Positions 43,478-52,421 are shown, counted from the first letter of the stretch. The stretch is DNA of 64,000 nucleotides from Bacillus australimaris (GCF_001307105.1 NZ_LGYN01000012.1:434001-498000); one strand, 5' to 3'. Made by a program: numbers and translations. The notes: a model not told the origin generated them from the letters alone.

Positions 43478-43933
43478 CTATAATTCCTTTGTCATAAATA
43501 AACTGTTTGGATCTTCTTCATATGAACCAAAAGGCGGGCAATACCGGAAACCAACACTCTCATATAGTCTTCTTGCTGGTTCAAAGAAAGCCATTGCACC
43601 TGTCTCTAAGCTCACACGTGTATACCCGCGCCGTTCTGCCTCTTGGAGAAGATGGTTCAGCATATACCTCGCTACACCTTTTCGCATATGGAGGGCTGCG
43701 GTCCTCATCGACTTGATTTCCCCATGTTCATTTGACAGCTCCTTTAATGCTCCGCAGCCAAGAAGCTCCTCTCCATCTCGCACACTCCATACAGTGACAT
43801 CTGGCTTTTTCAAGTCAGCTAATGGAAGGGCATGAATGCTTTCTGGTGGCGAATGCTCCTTCATTTCTTCTACATGTGCGGTGATCAGCTGGCCGATTCG
43901 TCCATCCGTGAGTTCATCTTGTTGAATGTACAT
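43478..43933 (-). CDS. GNAT-family N-acetyltransferase
   Basis: 151 residues of the GNAT fold. The acetyl-CoA loop is visible as MRKGVARYMLNHLLQEA near 85-102 (form R-x-x-G-x-A), preceded by ELSNEHGEIKSMRT and followed by SLETGAMAFFEPARRLYESVGF. This arrangement resembles the YsnE/PaiA-like small-molecule acetyltransferases, cytosolic. The substrate cannot be told. ATG at 43933 has AAGGAG eight bases upstream. It lies between the kdg genes and the sensor operon, where B. subtilis 168 carries kdgT after kdgA, and shows no link to uronate metabolism beyond position. Confidence 0.85.
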   Translation of the reverse strand: MYIQQDELTDGRIGQLITAHVEEMKEHSPPESIHALPLADLKKPDVTVWSVRDGEELLGCGALKELSNEHGEIKSMRTAALHMRKGVARYMLNHLLQEAERRGYTRVSLETGAMAFFEPARRLYESVGFRYCPPFGSYEEDPNSLFMTKEL

Positions 43934-44000
43934 GACAATCACTCCTTCACGATCATTGTACGTGAAGAGTTGAATGTTGACCTGCTATTATGTCAGATAA

Positions 44001-44042
44001 ACGAACAAACAACCGGCTGATGGATGCCAGTTGTTTGTTCGT
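44001..44042. terminator. hairpin after kdgA
   Basis: Perfect 13-base inverted repeat ACGAACAAACAAC (44001-44013) and GTTGTTTGTTCGT (44030-44042). On the minus strand TTTATCT follows. It probably ends the kdgRKA transcript, but the T run is short. Confidence 0.6.
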
Positions 44043-44053
44043 TTTACACATAT

Positions 44054-44653
44054 TTATGAAGAAAGAACGGCTTGTAATTCTTCTTCTGTACTGCTTTCAA
44101 GCTGACTTCCGACACCTACAGCCACCGCACCTGCTTTGAGCCATTTTGGGACATCTGCTGGATGAATGCCGCCCGTTGGAATAAATTCAATCTCTGGAAA
44201 TGGACCTTGCAGGTTTTTCATATAAGTTAAACCGAAGGAACCGCTTGGAAAAAGCTTGAGCAAGCAGTAGCCAGCTGCTTTCGCCTGCATGATTTCACTT
44301 GGGGTGAGGACACCTGGTACATAGAGTGTGTCGTGAAATGAGAGATGCTCTCCGATTACAGGGAGATATCCTGGACTGACGATAAATTGTGAGCCTGCCT
44401 CAATGGCTGATTGTGCCTGCGCCAGCGTTGTAACCGTTCCCGCTCCTACAATCAGATCTTGCTCATGCTGAAAGGATGCGATGATGCGTTCTGCATTGGG
44501 TGTGGTATACGTCACTTCAATGGCACGAACCCCTTTTTTCTTTAAACGTTCAATGATCTCAATGCCTTCTGCTTCACTTCCCGCTCTCACCACTGCGATC
44601 AACTTACAAGACGTAAGCTGCTCTTTAACGCTCAAACTTGCTGACTTTCCCAT
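44054..44653 (-). CDS. kdgA: 2-keto-3-deoxy-6-phosphogluconate aldolase KdgA
   Basis: Cleaves KDPG into pyruvate and glyceraldehyde-3-phosphate, the last step of the hexuronate route. It has 199 residues. It is a TIM-barrel of the Eda family, with KLIAVVRAGSEAEG near 20, the Glu in RAIEVTYTTPNA, VGAGTV, and the Schiff-base Lys in CLLKLFPSGSFG near 130, ending PTGGIHPADVPKWLKAGAVAVGVGS. ATG at 44653 has AAAGGGG nine bases upstream. It overlaps the end of kdgK by 29 bases, showing tight coupling. Confidence 0.94.
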   Translation of the reverse strand: MGKSASLSVKEQLTSCKLIAVVRAGSEAEGIEIIERLKKKGVRAIEVTYTTPNAERIIASFQHEQDLIVGAGTVTTLAQAQSAIEAGSQFIVSPGYLPVIGEHLSFHDTLYVPGVLTPSEIMQAKAAGYCLLKLFPSGSFGLTYMKNLQGPFPEIEFIPTGGIHPADVPKWLKAGAVAVGVGSQLESSTEEELQAVLSS

Positions 44654-45641
44654 ATCTCTCATCCCCTTTCATATACTCCCGCCTTTGATAACGTTTGGCT
44701 TCTTTCATAAAAGCCTGAAGCTCCTCCCGGGTAGGCAGTCCGTCTTTATCGCCAGGAGACATCACCGCAAGTGCCCCGATAGCATTGCCTCTTGCCACCG
44801 ATTTTTCCTCTGATAAGCCGTCAAGTAATCCGCTGATGACCCCCACTGCAAATCCATCGCCAGCACCGACTGTATCTACGACATTCTGAACATAAAATCC
44901 ATTGACACTCCCCTGACCGGCTGCGCTTTTATAAAAGGCACCTTCTGCACCTAGCTTAATGACTACTAGCTTGACACCTTTTTGCAAATAAACATCTGCT
45001 ATCTCCTCTGGCTCATGACAACCCGTGAGCCTTTGCCCTTCTGCGAGCCCCGGAAAAAACCAATCCACTTGAGAGGCGATATGATTCAAAGTATGAATCA
45101 TATCTTCCTCCTCTTCCCATAGCTGAAGCCGGAGATTTGGATCAAATGAAATGGTTTTGCCCGCTTTCTTCATCTCTTGAAGGGCGTGCAGGGAAAACGC
45201 TCTCATTTCACTGGATAGTGCAGGCGGAATACCTGTCATATGGAGATGGCCAGCTTGCTTGAAATAGCTGCCCGGAAACTCGCTTGGACTCATTGTACTC
45301 GCAGCAGAGCCTTTCCGATAATACGTTACGTCAGGATCTCCAGCGATCACTTTTGATTTAAGTAAAATGCCTGTTTGAGACCCATCATTGGAACGGAGCA
45401 CTGCACTTGTATCGACTCCTTCTTTTTGAAGCTCTTCTAAAATAAACGAGCCCAGTGAATCAGCTCCTATTTTGCTCATCCAGCCCACCTCAAAGCCAAG
45501 TCTCGCCAAGCCGACAGCCACGTTACTCTCAGCACCAGCAAGCGCCTTTTGAAATGTATGCACTTGATGAAGTTCTCCGACTTCCTTTGCATAAAACATC
45601 GCCATTGATTCCCCAAATGTGACCGCATCCAATGCTTTCAC
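44625..45641 (-). CDS. kdgK: 2-keto-3-deoxygluconate kinase KdgK
   Basis: PfkB-family sugar kinase, 338 residues, that phosphorylates KDG to KDPG for KdgA. The first family signature is near 35-55 (GAESNVAVGLARLG) and the second is DTVGAGDGFAVGVISGLLDG near 250, with the catalytic Asp. FDPNLRLQLW near 165 fits KDG kinases. The start is GTG at 45641 with AGGGGAG six bases upstream. The C-terminal end runs past the start of kdgA. A KdgR-type operator lies in the 86-base gap to kdgR. Confidence 0.92.
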   Translation of the reverse strand: MKALDAVTFGESMAMFYAKEVGELHQVHTFQKALAGAESNVAVGLARLGFEVGWMSKIGADSLGSFILEELQKEGVDTSAVLRSNDGSQTGILLKSKVIAGDPDVTYYRKGSAASTMSPSEFPGSYFKQAGHLHMTGIPPALSSEMRAFSLHALQEMKKAGKTISFDPNLRLQLWEEEEDMIHTLNHIASQVDWFFPGLAEGQRLTGCHEPEEIADVYLQKGVKLVVIKLGAEGAFYKSAAGQGSVNGFYVQNVVDTVGAGDGFAVGVISGLLDGLSEEKSVARGNAIGALAVMSPGDKDGLPTREELQAFMKEAKRYQRREYMKGDERYGKVSKFER

Positions 45642-45657
45642 TCATTTCTCCCCTTTC

Positions 45658-45673
45658 TTGGTACCGGTTTCAA
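45658..45673. promoter_or_regulatory. KdgR-type operator before kdgK
   Basis: TTGGTACCGGTTTCAA, a near-perfect palindrome. Its reverse complement differs by one base from the site at 46936 in front of kduI. It would let KdgR act inside the kdgRKA unit. Confidence 0.65.
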
Positions 45674-45727
45674 ATTAACTTGAAAAGAGAGAGCATGCAC
45701 GTCTGTATACTCTTCTCTGCCTTTCGT

Positions 45728-46738
45728 TTATAAGGATTTCCTCACAATAATTTCTCCATCAAGCTGAATGGTTTGGGGCGCACTTTCATCCCCTTCAAGC
45801 CGTGTCTTGATTTTTTGCATGGCTGCTTTCCCCATTTCATGAGATGGCTGGGCAACCGTTGTGATTCCTGGTCCAATCAACTTATACCATTCTGTATCAT
45901 CAAACCCTGCAATGCCTATCTCCCCAGGAATCTTTATTCCAAGCTCTACAAGTTCATTAATCAGCTTCAGCATGAGTAATCCATTTCCTGCCAAAATTGC
46001 TTTTTTCTGTTCGTTTGATTGTAGAAAACGGACAAGCTCTTCGCGCATTTGTTCCTTTTGCTTTAAATCAATTTCTGCAATGATCGGCTTCTTATGTTTA
46101 CTCATAGCTGTCAGTTCATATGCTTCTTTTCGTTCTTCACGTGGACTGATTCCATCGACTGGCTCAGTAAAGAAAGCAATGTGATCATAGCCTTTCTCAT
46201 ACATTTGTTGAAGCAGCCGGATGGTGATATCGCGGTTATTTGTTGTCACTGTGTCGACTTTTAGTTCAGGTAACTTCCGGTCCACAAGGACAATTGGTAC
46301 ACCGTTTTTCTTAAAATCCTGCAGAATGTCATTGTTCTGACCTGTCGTATTGATGATGAGTCCTTCAATATAGTGTGCATTCAGCTTCAGGAGCATTTCC
46401 CGTTCTTTTTCAGGACGGTTATCTGTGTTGCACACCATGATGCTGTATCCATATTCATCACAAATCTCTTCGACCCCGCGAAGTGTTGCCACCGAGAATG
46501 GATTCGTAATATCAGCTACAATAAACCCAATGACCTTGCTTTTCCTTACTTTCAGTCCTTGGGCGAGCTGACTCGGACGATAATGGAGCTCATCGATGGC
46601 TTTCTTGATTTTTCTTACCTTTTCAGCAGAAATTTCATTTGTTCTGCCATTGATATATCTTGATACAGTTGATTTTGAGACACCGGCATAAGCTGCAACT
46701 TCGTTAATGGTGACTTTTGTTTGTTTCTTCTCTTTCAT
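45728..46738 (-). CDS. kdgR: LacI-family repressor KdgR
   Basis: 336 residues. The N-terminal LacI helix-turn-helix is VTINEVAAYAGVSKSTVSRYINGR, followed by the hinge RPSQLAQGLKVRKSKVIGF. The effector domain has the type I binding-protein fold (VDRKLPELKVDTV, IGIAGFDDTEWYKLI, ITTVAQPSHEMGKAA). In B. subtilis KdgR represses kdgRKAT and kduID and responds to KDG-type intermediates. Operator-like palindromes lie before kdgR, before kdgK and at the kduI promoter. AGGAG sits eight bases before the ATG. Confidence 0.93.
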   Translation of the reverse strand: MKEKKQTKVTINEVAAYAGVSKSTVSRYINGRTNEISAEKVRKIKKAIDELHYRPSQLAQGLKVRKSKVIGFIVADITNPFSVATLRGVEEICDEYGYSIMVCNTDNRPEKEREMLLKLNAHYIEGLIINTTGQNNDILQDFKKNGVPIVLVDRKLPELKVDTVTTNNRDITIRLLQQMYEKGYDHIAFFTEPVDGISPREERKEAYELTAMSKHKKPIIAEIDLKQKEQMREELVRFLQSNEQKKAILAGNGLLMLKLINELVELGIKIPGEIGIAGFDDTEWYKLIGPGITTVAQPSHEMGKAAMQKIKTRLEGDESAPQTIQLDGEIIVRKSL

Positions 46739-46774
46739 TCAAAAAACTCCTACAATCAATCTTCTCTTTTGTTT

Positions 46775-46790
46775 CGAAACCGATTTCAAA
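46775..46790. promoter_or_regulatory. KdgR-type operator before kdgR
   Basis: CGAAACCGATTTCAAA, matching the other KdgR-like sites in core and symmetry, 37 bases upstream of the kdgR start. It suggests autoregulation. Confidence 0.6.
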
Positions 46791-46878
46791 TAAACTTAAA
46801 AAGAGCATACCATAATTGCATGAATATCAGAAGATTTTTTTGCATGATGCTGGCAGAAATTTGTTCAATTAGATAAAA

Positions 46879-46951
46879 AGAAAGCGATTTCAAATTAACG
46901 GTTGACGCAGCTTTCTTTTTCCTCTAAAATTTTCCTTGAAACCGATACCAA
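46879..46951 (+). promoter_or_regulatory. kduI promoter with a KdgR-type operator and a cre-like site
   Basis: TTGACG (46902-46907), 17 bases, TAAAAT (46925-46930). The operator TTGAAACCGATACCAA (46936-46951) covers the expected start point. Upstream, AGAAAGCGATTTCA (46879-46892) matches cre at all but its first base; it also resembles a KdgR site, so either protein could bind. The rest of this 258-base gap holds nothing else clear. Confidence 0.75.
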
Positions 46952-46996
46952 ATAAAATAACATTTTGTTTCAGATGAAAAGGGAGGCTTATCTCAA

Positions 46997-47824
46997 ATGG
47001 AAAATCGTTATGCTGTACATCCTGAACAGGTCAAACGTTTTACAACAGAGGAACTTCGTCGTCATTTTCACATTCCTACACTATTTGTCAGTGGTGAATT
47101 AAAACTCTACTATTCACATGAGGACCGCGTGGTCATTGGCGGCGTCATGCCAGCAGCAGAAGCGCTCACACTAGATGCTGGAGATTTTTTACGTACAGAG
47201 TATTTCCTTGAAAGACGAGAGATCGGGATTGTGAATGTCGGCGGACAAGGAACGGTCACTGTTGATGGCGAGGCCTTTATGCTGGAGCATAAGGATTTCT
47301 TATATATTGGTCTTGGACACAAAGATGTACAGTTTACTAGTTCATCAGGTGAGCAAGCCAAATTCTATCTTGTATCAGCCACGGCTCATAGAGCGTACCC
47401 TACGCAAAAGGCAGCCATCGCTGAATTAACACCAAATCACTTAGGCGAAGCAGCTGCCTCTAACGTACGAAACCTGTATCAATTCATCCATGCAGATGGT
47501 ATTCAAAGCTGTCAGCTTATGATGGGCATCACTCAGCTGGAAACGAATAACACGTGGAACACGATGCCAGCCCATATTCATGATCGCCGGATGGAAGTGT
47601 ACTTATATCTGGATATCGAAGAAGATGCACGTGTCTTTCATTTTATGGGGGAACCATCAGAAACACGACATCTCGTTGTCGCAAATGAGGAAGCAGTGAT
47701 TTCACCTGCCTGGTCCATTCATTCAGGCTCAGGTACAGCGAATTATTCATTTATTTGGGCAATGGCGGGGGAAAACTATACGTTCAAAGATATGGATTTT
47801 GTCCCAATGGATCAGCTGAGGTAA
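46997..47824 (+). CDS. kduI: 5-keto-4-deoxyuronate isomerase KduI
   Basis: Cupin enzyme of 275 residues that isomerises 5-keto-4-deoxyuronate, the breakdown product of unsaturated uronides, to 2,5-diketo-3-deoxygluconate. It starts MENRYAVHPEQVKRFTTEELRRHF, typical of KduI, and has the metal-binding PAHIHDRRMEVYLYLD near 193 and ISPAWSIHSGSGTANYSFIWAM near 235. GGGAGG lies ten bases before the ATG. It is followed by kduD after six bases and divergent from kdgR. Confidence 0.95.
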   Translation: MENRYAVHPEQVKRFTTEELRRHFHIPTLFVSGELKLYYSHEDRVVIGGVMPAAEALTLDAGDFLRTEYFLERREIGIVNVGGQGTVTVDGEAFMLEHKDFLYIGLGHKDVQFTSSSGEQAKFYLVSATAHRAYPTQKAAIAELTPNHLGEAAASNVRNLYQFIHADGIQSCQLMMGITQLETNNTWNTMPAHIHDRRMEVYLYLDIEEDARVFHFMGEPSETRHLVVANEEAVISPAWSIHSGSGTANYSFIWAMAGENYTFKDMDFVPMDQLR

Positions 47825-47830
47825 CGAGGG

Positions 47831-48604
47831 ATGACGACGACATCTTATGTAGCGTCCCTCTTTTCCCTTGAAGGAAAAACAGCCCTTGTGACAGGCCCTG
47901 GAACCGGCATCGGGCAAGCCATTGCCGTGGCACTTGCTCGGTCAGGTGCAGATATCATCGGCACCTATCACCACACACCGCTTGAAGAAACTAAAGCGCT
48001 AATCGAACAGGCAGGCCGATCATTCCATGCGGTTCAGGTTGACTTTTCTAACCCTCAGTCTGCAAAGCAGGATGTCGATGCCATATTAAAAAAGCATACG
48101 ATTGATATTTTAATCAATAATGCTGGAACCATTAAAAGAGAGCAGGCGGCACACTATTCAGAGGAAGATTGGCATACGGTCATGGATGTGAATATCAACA
48201 GTCTCTTTTTCCTCACTCAAAAGGTTGGACAGCAGATGCTGAAAAACGGGCAAGGGAAAATCGTCAATATCGCCTCCCTTCTATCGTTTCAAGGCGGCGT
48301 CTTTGTCCCTGCTTATACAGCAAGTAAGCATGCTGTCGCAGGTCTGACGAAAGCTTTTGCAAACGAATGGGCGAATCAGCATATTCAGGTGAATGCGATT
48401 GCGCCTGGGTATATTGCAACCAATAACACACAAGCGATTCGTGAAGATGAAAATCGAAATGAAGAGATTCTCAAACGAATCCCTGCCGGGCGCTGGGGGA
48501 AACCCGAAGATCTAGCAGGTGCTGCTGTTTTCCTTAGCTCACCAGCTTCCGATTATATGAACGGTCATATTTTGGCCGTTGATGGCGGCTGGCTTGCGAG
48601 ATAA
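47831..48604 (+). CDS. kduD: 2-deoxy-D-gluconate 3-dehydrogenase KduD
   Basis: Short-chain dehydrogenase, 257 residues, that reduces 2,5-diketo-3-deoxygluconate to KDG. The nucleotide site is TGPGTGIGQAIAVAL near 22, NNAG near 95, and the catalytic Ser with YTASK near 158-162. The PGYIATNNTQAIR segment is characteristic of KduD. It works between KduI and KdgK in the cytosol. GAGG lies shortly upstream, and a terminator follows the stop. Confidence 0.94.
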   Translation: MTTTSYVASLFSLEGKTALVTGPGTGIGQAIAVALARSGADIIGTYHHTPLEETKALIEQAGRSFHAVQVDFSNPQSAKQDVDAILKKHTIDILINNAGTIKREQAAHYSEEDWHTVMDVNINSLFFLTQKVGQQMLKNGQGKIVNIASLLSFQGGVFVPAYTASKHAVAGLTKAFANEWANQHIQVNAIAPGYIATNNTQAIREDENRNEEILKRIPAGRWGKPEDLAGAAVFLSSPASDYMNGHILAVDGGWLAR

Positions 48605-48612
48605 GTATACGA

Positions 48613-48643
48613 GAGAATTCCTATTCGGGGAATTCTCTTTTTT
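48613..48643 (+). terminator. terminator after kduD
   Basis: Stem GAGAATTCC/GGAATTCTC with a seven-base loop, then T6. Confidence 0.88.
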
Positions 48644-48648
48644 CTATT

Positions 48649-48679
48649 TGCATAATTCTCCACCTTACGAGTCACTCTA
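48649..48679 (+). promoter_or_regulatory. sigma-G-type promoter of the gerB operon
   Basis: TGCATA (48649-48654), 18 bases, CACTCTA (48673-48679). This agrees with the forespore pattern GHATR-N18-CATWHTA with one mismatch. GerA-type receptors are made in the forespore under sigma-G. It lies 30 bases before gerBA. Confidence 0.75.
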
Positions 48680-48708
48680 TAAAAAACATGTGATGAGGGT
48701 GAGGTATT

Positions 48709-50175
48709 ATGAAAAGTCGTATTGAACAAGATATAACGTCCGTCATCAAGCGCGTCAAAAGCTTTGTCGGGAAAAGTGATGATATCGTGTTCCACTCTTT
48801 TTCATTTGGTCCTTCCGCTGTCTCTGCATGTCTCGTGTACGTTGAAGGACTCACAGAATTTGAGATGCTATCCAAGCAGATTATTTCACCAATGCAAAAG
48901 GAATTAGATATCACCGAGGTTGGTCCTGCTACACTTTCCTCCTTTTCTAAAACGTTCTTTGGTATTCAAAATGATGTGCTGGAAGATATGAACCTTGCCA
49001 TCGAGCAGTTATATAGCGGCAAGGCTATTTTATTTGTAGATGGAGCGGCTCAAGCACTTGCGCTCCATACGAATCTTTTTCAATTTAGAGAAGTAGAAGA
49101 GCCGCAATCTGAAGTCCTGGTAAGAGGACCGCGGATCGGATTTATTGAAAATCTTGAAAAGAACACAGCTTTACTCCGGGAGCGGGCAAACGACCCTAAT
49201 CTTGTGATTCAAAAGATGAGTATAGGTACTCGCAATAAAAAATCTGCTGCTCTTGTGTACGTTCGTGATATTGCTAATTCTAAACTAGTAGAAGATGTTC
49301 TATCTCGCATGGCACAAATCAAAATGGATGACATCCCTGAAACCGGCTATATTGAACAAATGATTGAGGACAGTCACATCTCCATTTTTCCGCAGATTCA
49401 AAACACAGAACGTCCTGACCGTGTGATCGCATCCGTCCTTGAAGGGAAAGTCTCTATTTTGCTTGATGGGACTCCTTTTGCCCTCATTTTACCTATGACC
49501 TTTACTGCATTGATGCAATCGCCCGAGGACTATTATCAAAGATGGACTAGCGCGACTCTTTTGCGTCTACTCCGTTATATTGCTGTGCTGCTCACGATTT
49601 TTTTACCAGGGCTTTACATTGCTCTTGTCTCTTATCATCCCGGTTTATTACCGACAAGAATGGCACTCACCATCGCAGGCAGCCGGCAGAATGTTCCCTT
49701 TCCTCCCGTTGTCGAAGCCATTCTCATGTCTTTTACGATAGAGCTGCTGCGGGAAGCAGGGCTTCGTCTTCCAAGAGCCATCGGGCAGACCATTGGACTT
49801 ATTGGCGGCGTCATTATTGGGCAGGCGGCTGTTCAAGCCAATATCGTCAGTGCCTTAATGGTCATTATTGTATCGCTAACCGCATTAGCTGACTTCACGG
49901 CACCATCATATGACTTTAGTTTTCCGCTGCGCATTTTGCGGTTTATGGCGATTTTTAGTTCAGCACTGTTTGGATTATACGGCTTAATCATGTGTTATTT
50001 ATTTGTGCTTTGTCATTTGATGCAATTAAAGACCTTTGGTTTTGACTATTTCACACCTGTGTTGTCTTCACCGTTTTCAGATTTAAAGGATACGTACGTT
50101 CGTTTACCAATTGGGTTATTTAAATCAAGACCGAAAACAGCAAAGATAAAAAATCTCAAAAGACAAGGAGAGTAA
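48709..50175 (+). CDS. gerBA: spore germinant receptor subunit A (GerBA-like)
   Basis: GerA-family A subunit, 488 residues, of an inner-membrane receptor in spores that detects amino acids or sugars. A soluble N-terminal part (about 1-260) contains ALVYVRDIANSKLVEDVLSR and IFPQIQNTERPDRVIASVLEGKV. A membrane part with about five or six segments has the strongly conserved PFPPVVEAILMSFTIELLREAGLRLPRAIGQTIG. It is the first gene of a three-gene operon of subunits A, B and C. By synteny with B. subtilis (pmi-gerB-ywtG) the name gerBA is likely, although ligand type cannot be read. Confidence 0.9.
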   Translation: MKSRIEQDITSVIKRVKSFVGKSDDIVFHSFSFGPSAVSACLVYVEGLTEFEMLSKQIISPMQKELDITEVGPATLSSFSKTFFGIQNDVLEDMNLAIEQLYSGKAILFVDGAAQALALHTNLFQFREVEEPQSEVLVRGPRIGFIENLEKNTALLRERANDPNLVIQKMSIGTRNKKSAALVYVRDIANSKLVEDVLSRMAQIKMDDIPETGYIEQMIEDSHISIFPQIQNTERPDRVIASVLEGKVSILLDGTPFALILPMTFTALMQSPEDYYQRWTSATLLRLLRYIAVLLTIFLPGLYIALVSYHPGLLPTRMALTIAGSRQNVPFPPVVEAILMSFTIELLREAGLRLPRAIGQTIGLIGGVIIGQAAVQANIVSALMVIIVSLTALADFTAPSYDFSFPLRILRFMAIFSSALFGLYGLIMCYLFVLCHLMQLKTFGFDYFTPVLSSPFSDLKDTYVRLPIGLFKSRPKTAKIKNLKRQGE

Positions 50176-50178
50176 ACG

Positions 50179-51279
50179 ATGTACAGACCTGAAAAACTAT
50201 CATTGTTACAAGTCACCATTCTGTGCAGCTCTACAATGATAGGTGCTGGAATTTTAACGATTCCACGCAGTTCTGCCAATTCAGGATACCCAGATGGCTG
50301 GATCATTGTATTAATACAGGGAGTCATCTTTGCTTTCATTGCTTTTTTGTTAGGCTGGATTGCCGAAAAGAATGCACCAGACACCATTTTTGAGTCAAAT
50401 ACAAAAGGAGCAGGGGCATTCTTTGGCACAATCTTTAATTTAATGCTAATTGCTTATCTACTAGGCATTGTCGGCTTTGAAGCACGTGTGCTCGGGGAAG
50501 TCGTTCAGTTTTTCCTGCTGCAATCGACTCCCATGGCAGTGATTGTGATGATTTTTTTACTCGTGGCGATCTATCATTTGAAAAGCGGTATCTTTCCAGT
50601 TGTCAAAATGGTGACATATATTTATCCGATTACCATGATCATTTACATAGCGCTCATGCTGTTTTGTTTAAAAATATTTAATTTTGATTATTTGCGTCCT
50701 GTGATGGCGCATGGTTTTAAAGATTTTAGTAATCTGTTCTCTCAAACCTTTATTCAATTTACAGGCTTTGAAGTGATTTTGTTTGTCGTGCCGCTCATTT
50801 ATAAAGACAAATGGTCGAAGGCGAAATGGTCCGCTGCCATTGGAGTTGGTATTACAAGCCTCGTATACTCGCTCACACTTTTTATTGTGATCGGCTCCAT
50901 GACAGTCGGAGAAACGAAATCTCTCACTTGGCCGACGGTTTCCCTCATTCAAGCGCTTGAACTTGAAGGAGTGTTTATCGAACGATTTGATATTTTCCTA
51001 CTGACGATTTGGACGTGCCAGCAGTTCATTTGTATGCTTGGCTTTTTCCAATTTGCCATTAAAGGCTGTCATACCGTCTTTAAAACCACCAATTTAAAGA
51101 GATTGTTATGGCTGCTGTTTTTAATTACCTCAGCCCTTTCTCTTTTTCCGAAGAATATCAATGAGGTCTTTTATTACTCTACTTTACTTGGCTATGCGCT
51201 GTTCGCCATTTTAGCCATTCCATTTATAACAGCTATTCTCCTAATGATACGTAAAAAATGGGGAGGTCGTTCTGCATGA
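50179..51279 (+). CDS. gerBB: spore germinant receptor subunit B (GerBB-like)
   Basis: Integral membrane protein of the APC transporter-like GerAB family, 366 residues with ten hydrophobic segments. The N-terminus LQVTILCSSTMIGAGILTIPRSSA with the GAGILTIPR unwound helix motif is typical. It probably binds the germinant in the spore inner membrane. It starts three bases after gerBA with AAGGAG upstream and overlaps gerBC by ATGA. Confidence 0.92.
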   Translation: MYRPEKLSLLQVTILCSSTMIGAGILTIPRSSANSGYPDGWIIVLIQGVIFAFIAFLLGWIAEKNAPDTIFESNTKGAGAFFGTIFNLMLIAYLLGIVGFEARVLGEVVQFFLLQSTPMAVIVMIFLLVAIYHLKSGIFPVVKMVTYIYPITMIIYIALMLFCLKIFNFDYLRPVMAHGFKDFSNLFSQTFIQFTGFEVILFVVPLIYKDKWSKAKWSAAIGVGITSLVYSLTLFIVIGSMTVGETKSLTWPTVSLIQALELEGVFIERFDIFLLTIWTCQQFICMLGFFQFAIKGCHTVFKTTNLKRLLWLLFLITSALSLFPKNINEVFYYSTLLGYALFAILAIPFITAILLMIRKKWGGRSA

Positions 51280-52421
51280 GAAGGCATCGTTTATTACTAG
51301 CCTTTCTGTCCTGCTTTCTTTTGCTGTTATCGGCAGGCTGCTGGGACTTAAAGGATATTGAAAAATTATCGTTTGTGCGCGGCGTTGGCATTGATGAGGA
51401 AGAGAATCAAGAGGTCAAACTCACCTATCAAAATCTTGTCCCTAAAATGGGCGGGACGCAAGAGGGCGATTCCCCTGGTTATGTCAATGTGGTCTCAAAG
51501 GGAAAAAATGTACTGGAGGCAGTCAGCAATGTCGCTTTGAAGGATCCACCGATTTACAGTGATCATCTCAAAATCTTTTTATTCGGCAAAGGTCAGGCGG
51601 AGCATCACGATATTCAAGGGACACTCAATCACTTTATACGAGATGATGAGGTGCGGAGAAGCAGTTACTTCCTAGTATCAAGAGATGATGCAGCAAAAGT
51701 GATCAATCAAAAGTTAAAGTCTCAACAGAAGGTTCCGGTTGAGCATATCTTTGAAACATCCAAAAACCGAAGCTTTAACGGAAAGATCTTACCGCCCACA
51801 CGTATTGGCCGGGCATCTGATTACTTTCAGATGGGCGTCAGTTTCCTTGTGCAAAGTGTAGATGTGATAAACGGTGAACTTATCTATGATGGGGGCGGTA
51901 TCATACATGGAAAAACAAGAAAGCTGATCGGTTTCATCCCAGCAAAAGATGTACAATCTTTAAACTGGGTGATGGATCGTATTTCAGGCGGCGTTGTACC
52001 TGCCACCTACAAAGGATATCCAATAACATATGAAATCAAGAAAGCAAAAACGAAGGTTGAACCCCATCTGAAGGATGGTAAGGTTTCCTTTCACATTCAT
52101 GTACAAACAAAAGGAAAATTATCAGAGGATCAATATCCTCCTGAAAACTCCTATGATGAGCAGTACATCAAGCGATATGAACGAATTTTTTCTCATAAAA
52201 TAAAAGAACGTATTCAAAAATCGGTCCAGCATCTGCAAAAAGAAGTGGGCGTTGATCCTATATTATTAAACCAGCAGTTTCGTATGAAATACCCTGACTA
52301 TTGGGATCAGCATGGAGATGAGTGGGACAGACTCTTCCAAGAAGCAGATTTTGATTATGATATCAAAGTCAGTATCTTAAACTTCGGTGCAGAAGGCGCA
52401 ACGAAAAGCTTCAAATGGTAA
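51276..52421 (+). CDS. gerBC: spore germinant receptor subunit C lipoprotein (GerBC-like)
   Basis: GerAC-family lipoprotein, 381 residues, anchored on the outer face of the spore inner membrane. The signal and lipobox LLLLSAGCWDLKDIEKL carry the family's CWD motif. FVRGVGIDEE follows, and the C-terminal part has IKERIQKSVQHLQKEVGVDPI and MKYPDYWDQ. ATG at 51276 has GGGAGG nine bases upstream and overlaps the gerBB stop. It ends the operon at a terminator shared with the convergent glycosyltransferase gene. Confidence 0.92.
   Translation: MRRHRLLLAFLSCFLLLLSAGCWDLKDIEKLSFVRGVGIDEEENQEVKLTYQNLVPKMGGTQEGDSPGYVNVVSKGKNVLEAVSNVALKDPPIYSDHLKIFLFGKGQAEHHDIQGTLNHFIRDDEVRRSSYFLVSRDDAAKVINQKLKSQQKVPVEHIFETSKNRSFNGKILPPTRIGRASDYFQMGVSFLVQSVDVINGELIYDGGGIIHGKTRKLIGFIPAKDVQSLNWVMDRISGGVVPATYKGYPITYEIKKAKTKVEPHLKDGKVSFHIHVQTKGKLSEDQYPPENSYDEQYIKRYERIFSHKIKERIQKSVQHLQKEVGVDPILLNQQFRMKYPDYWDQHGDEWDRLFQEADFDYDIKVSILNFGAEGATKSFKW

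Noticed and set aside
46879..46892. Calling AGAAAGCGATTTCA only a cre site
   Set aside because: It also fits the KdgR operator core seen nearby, so the factor cannot be decided. It is listed within the kduI control region instead.
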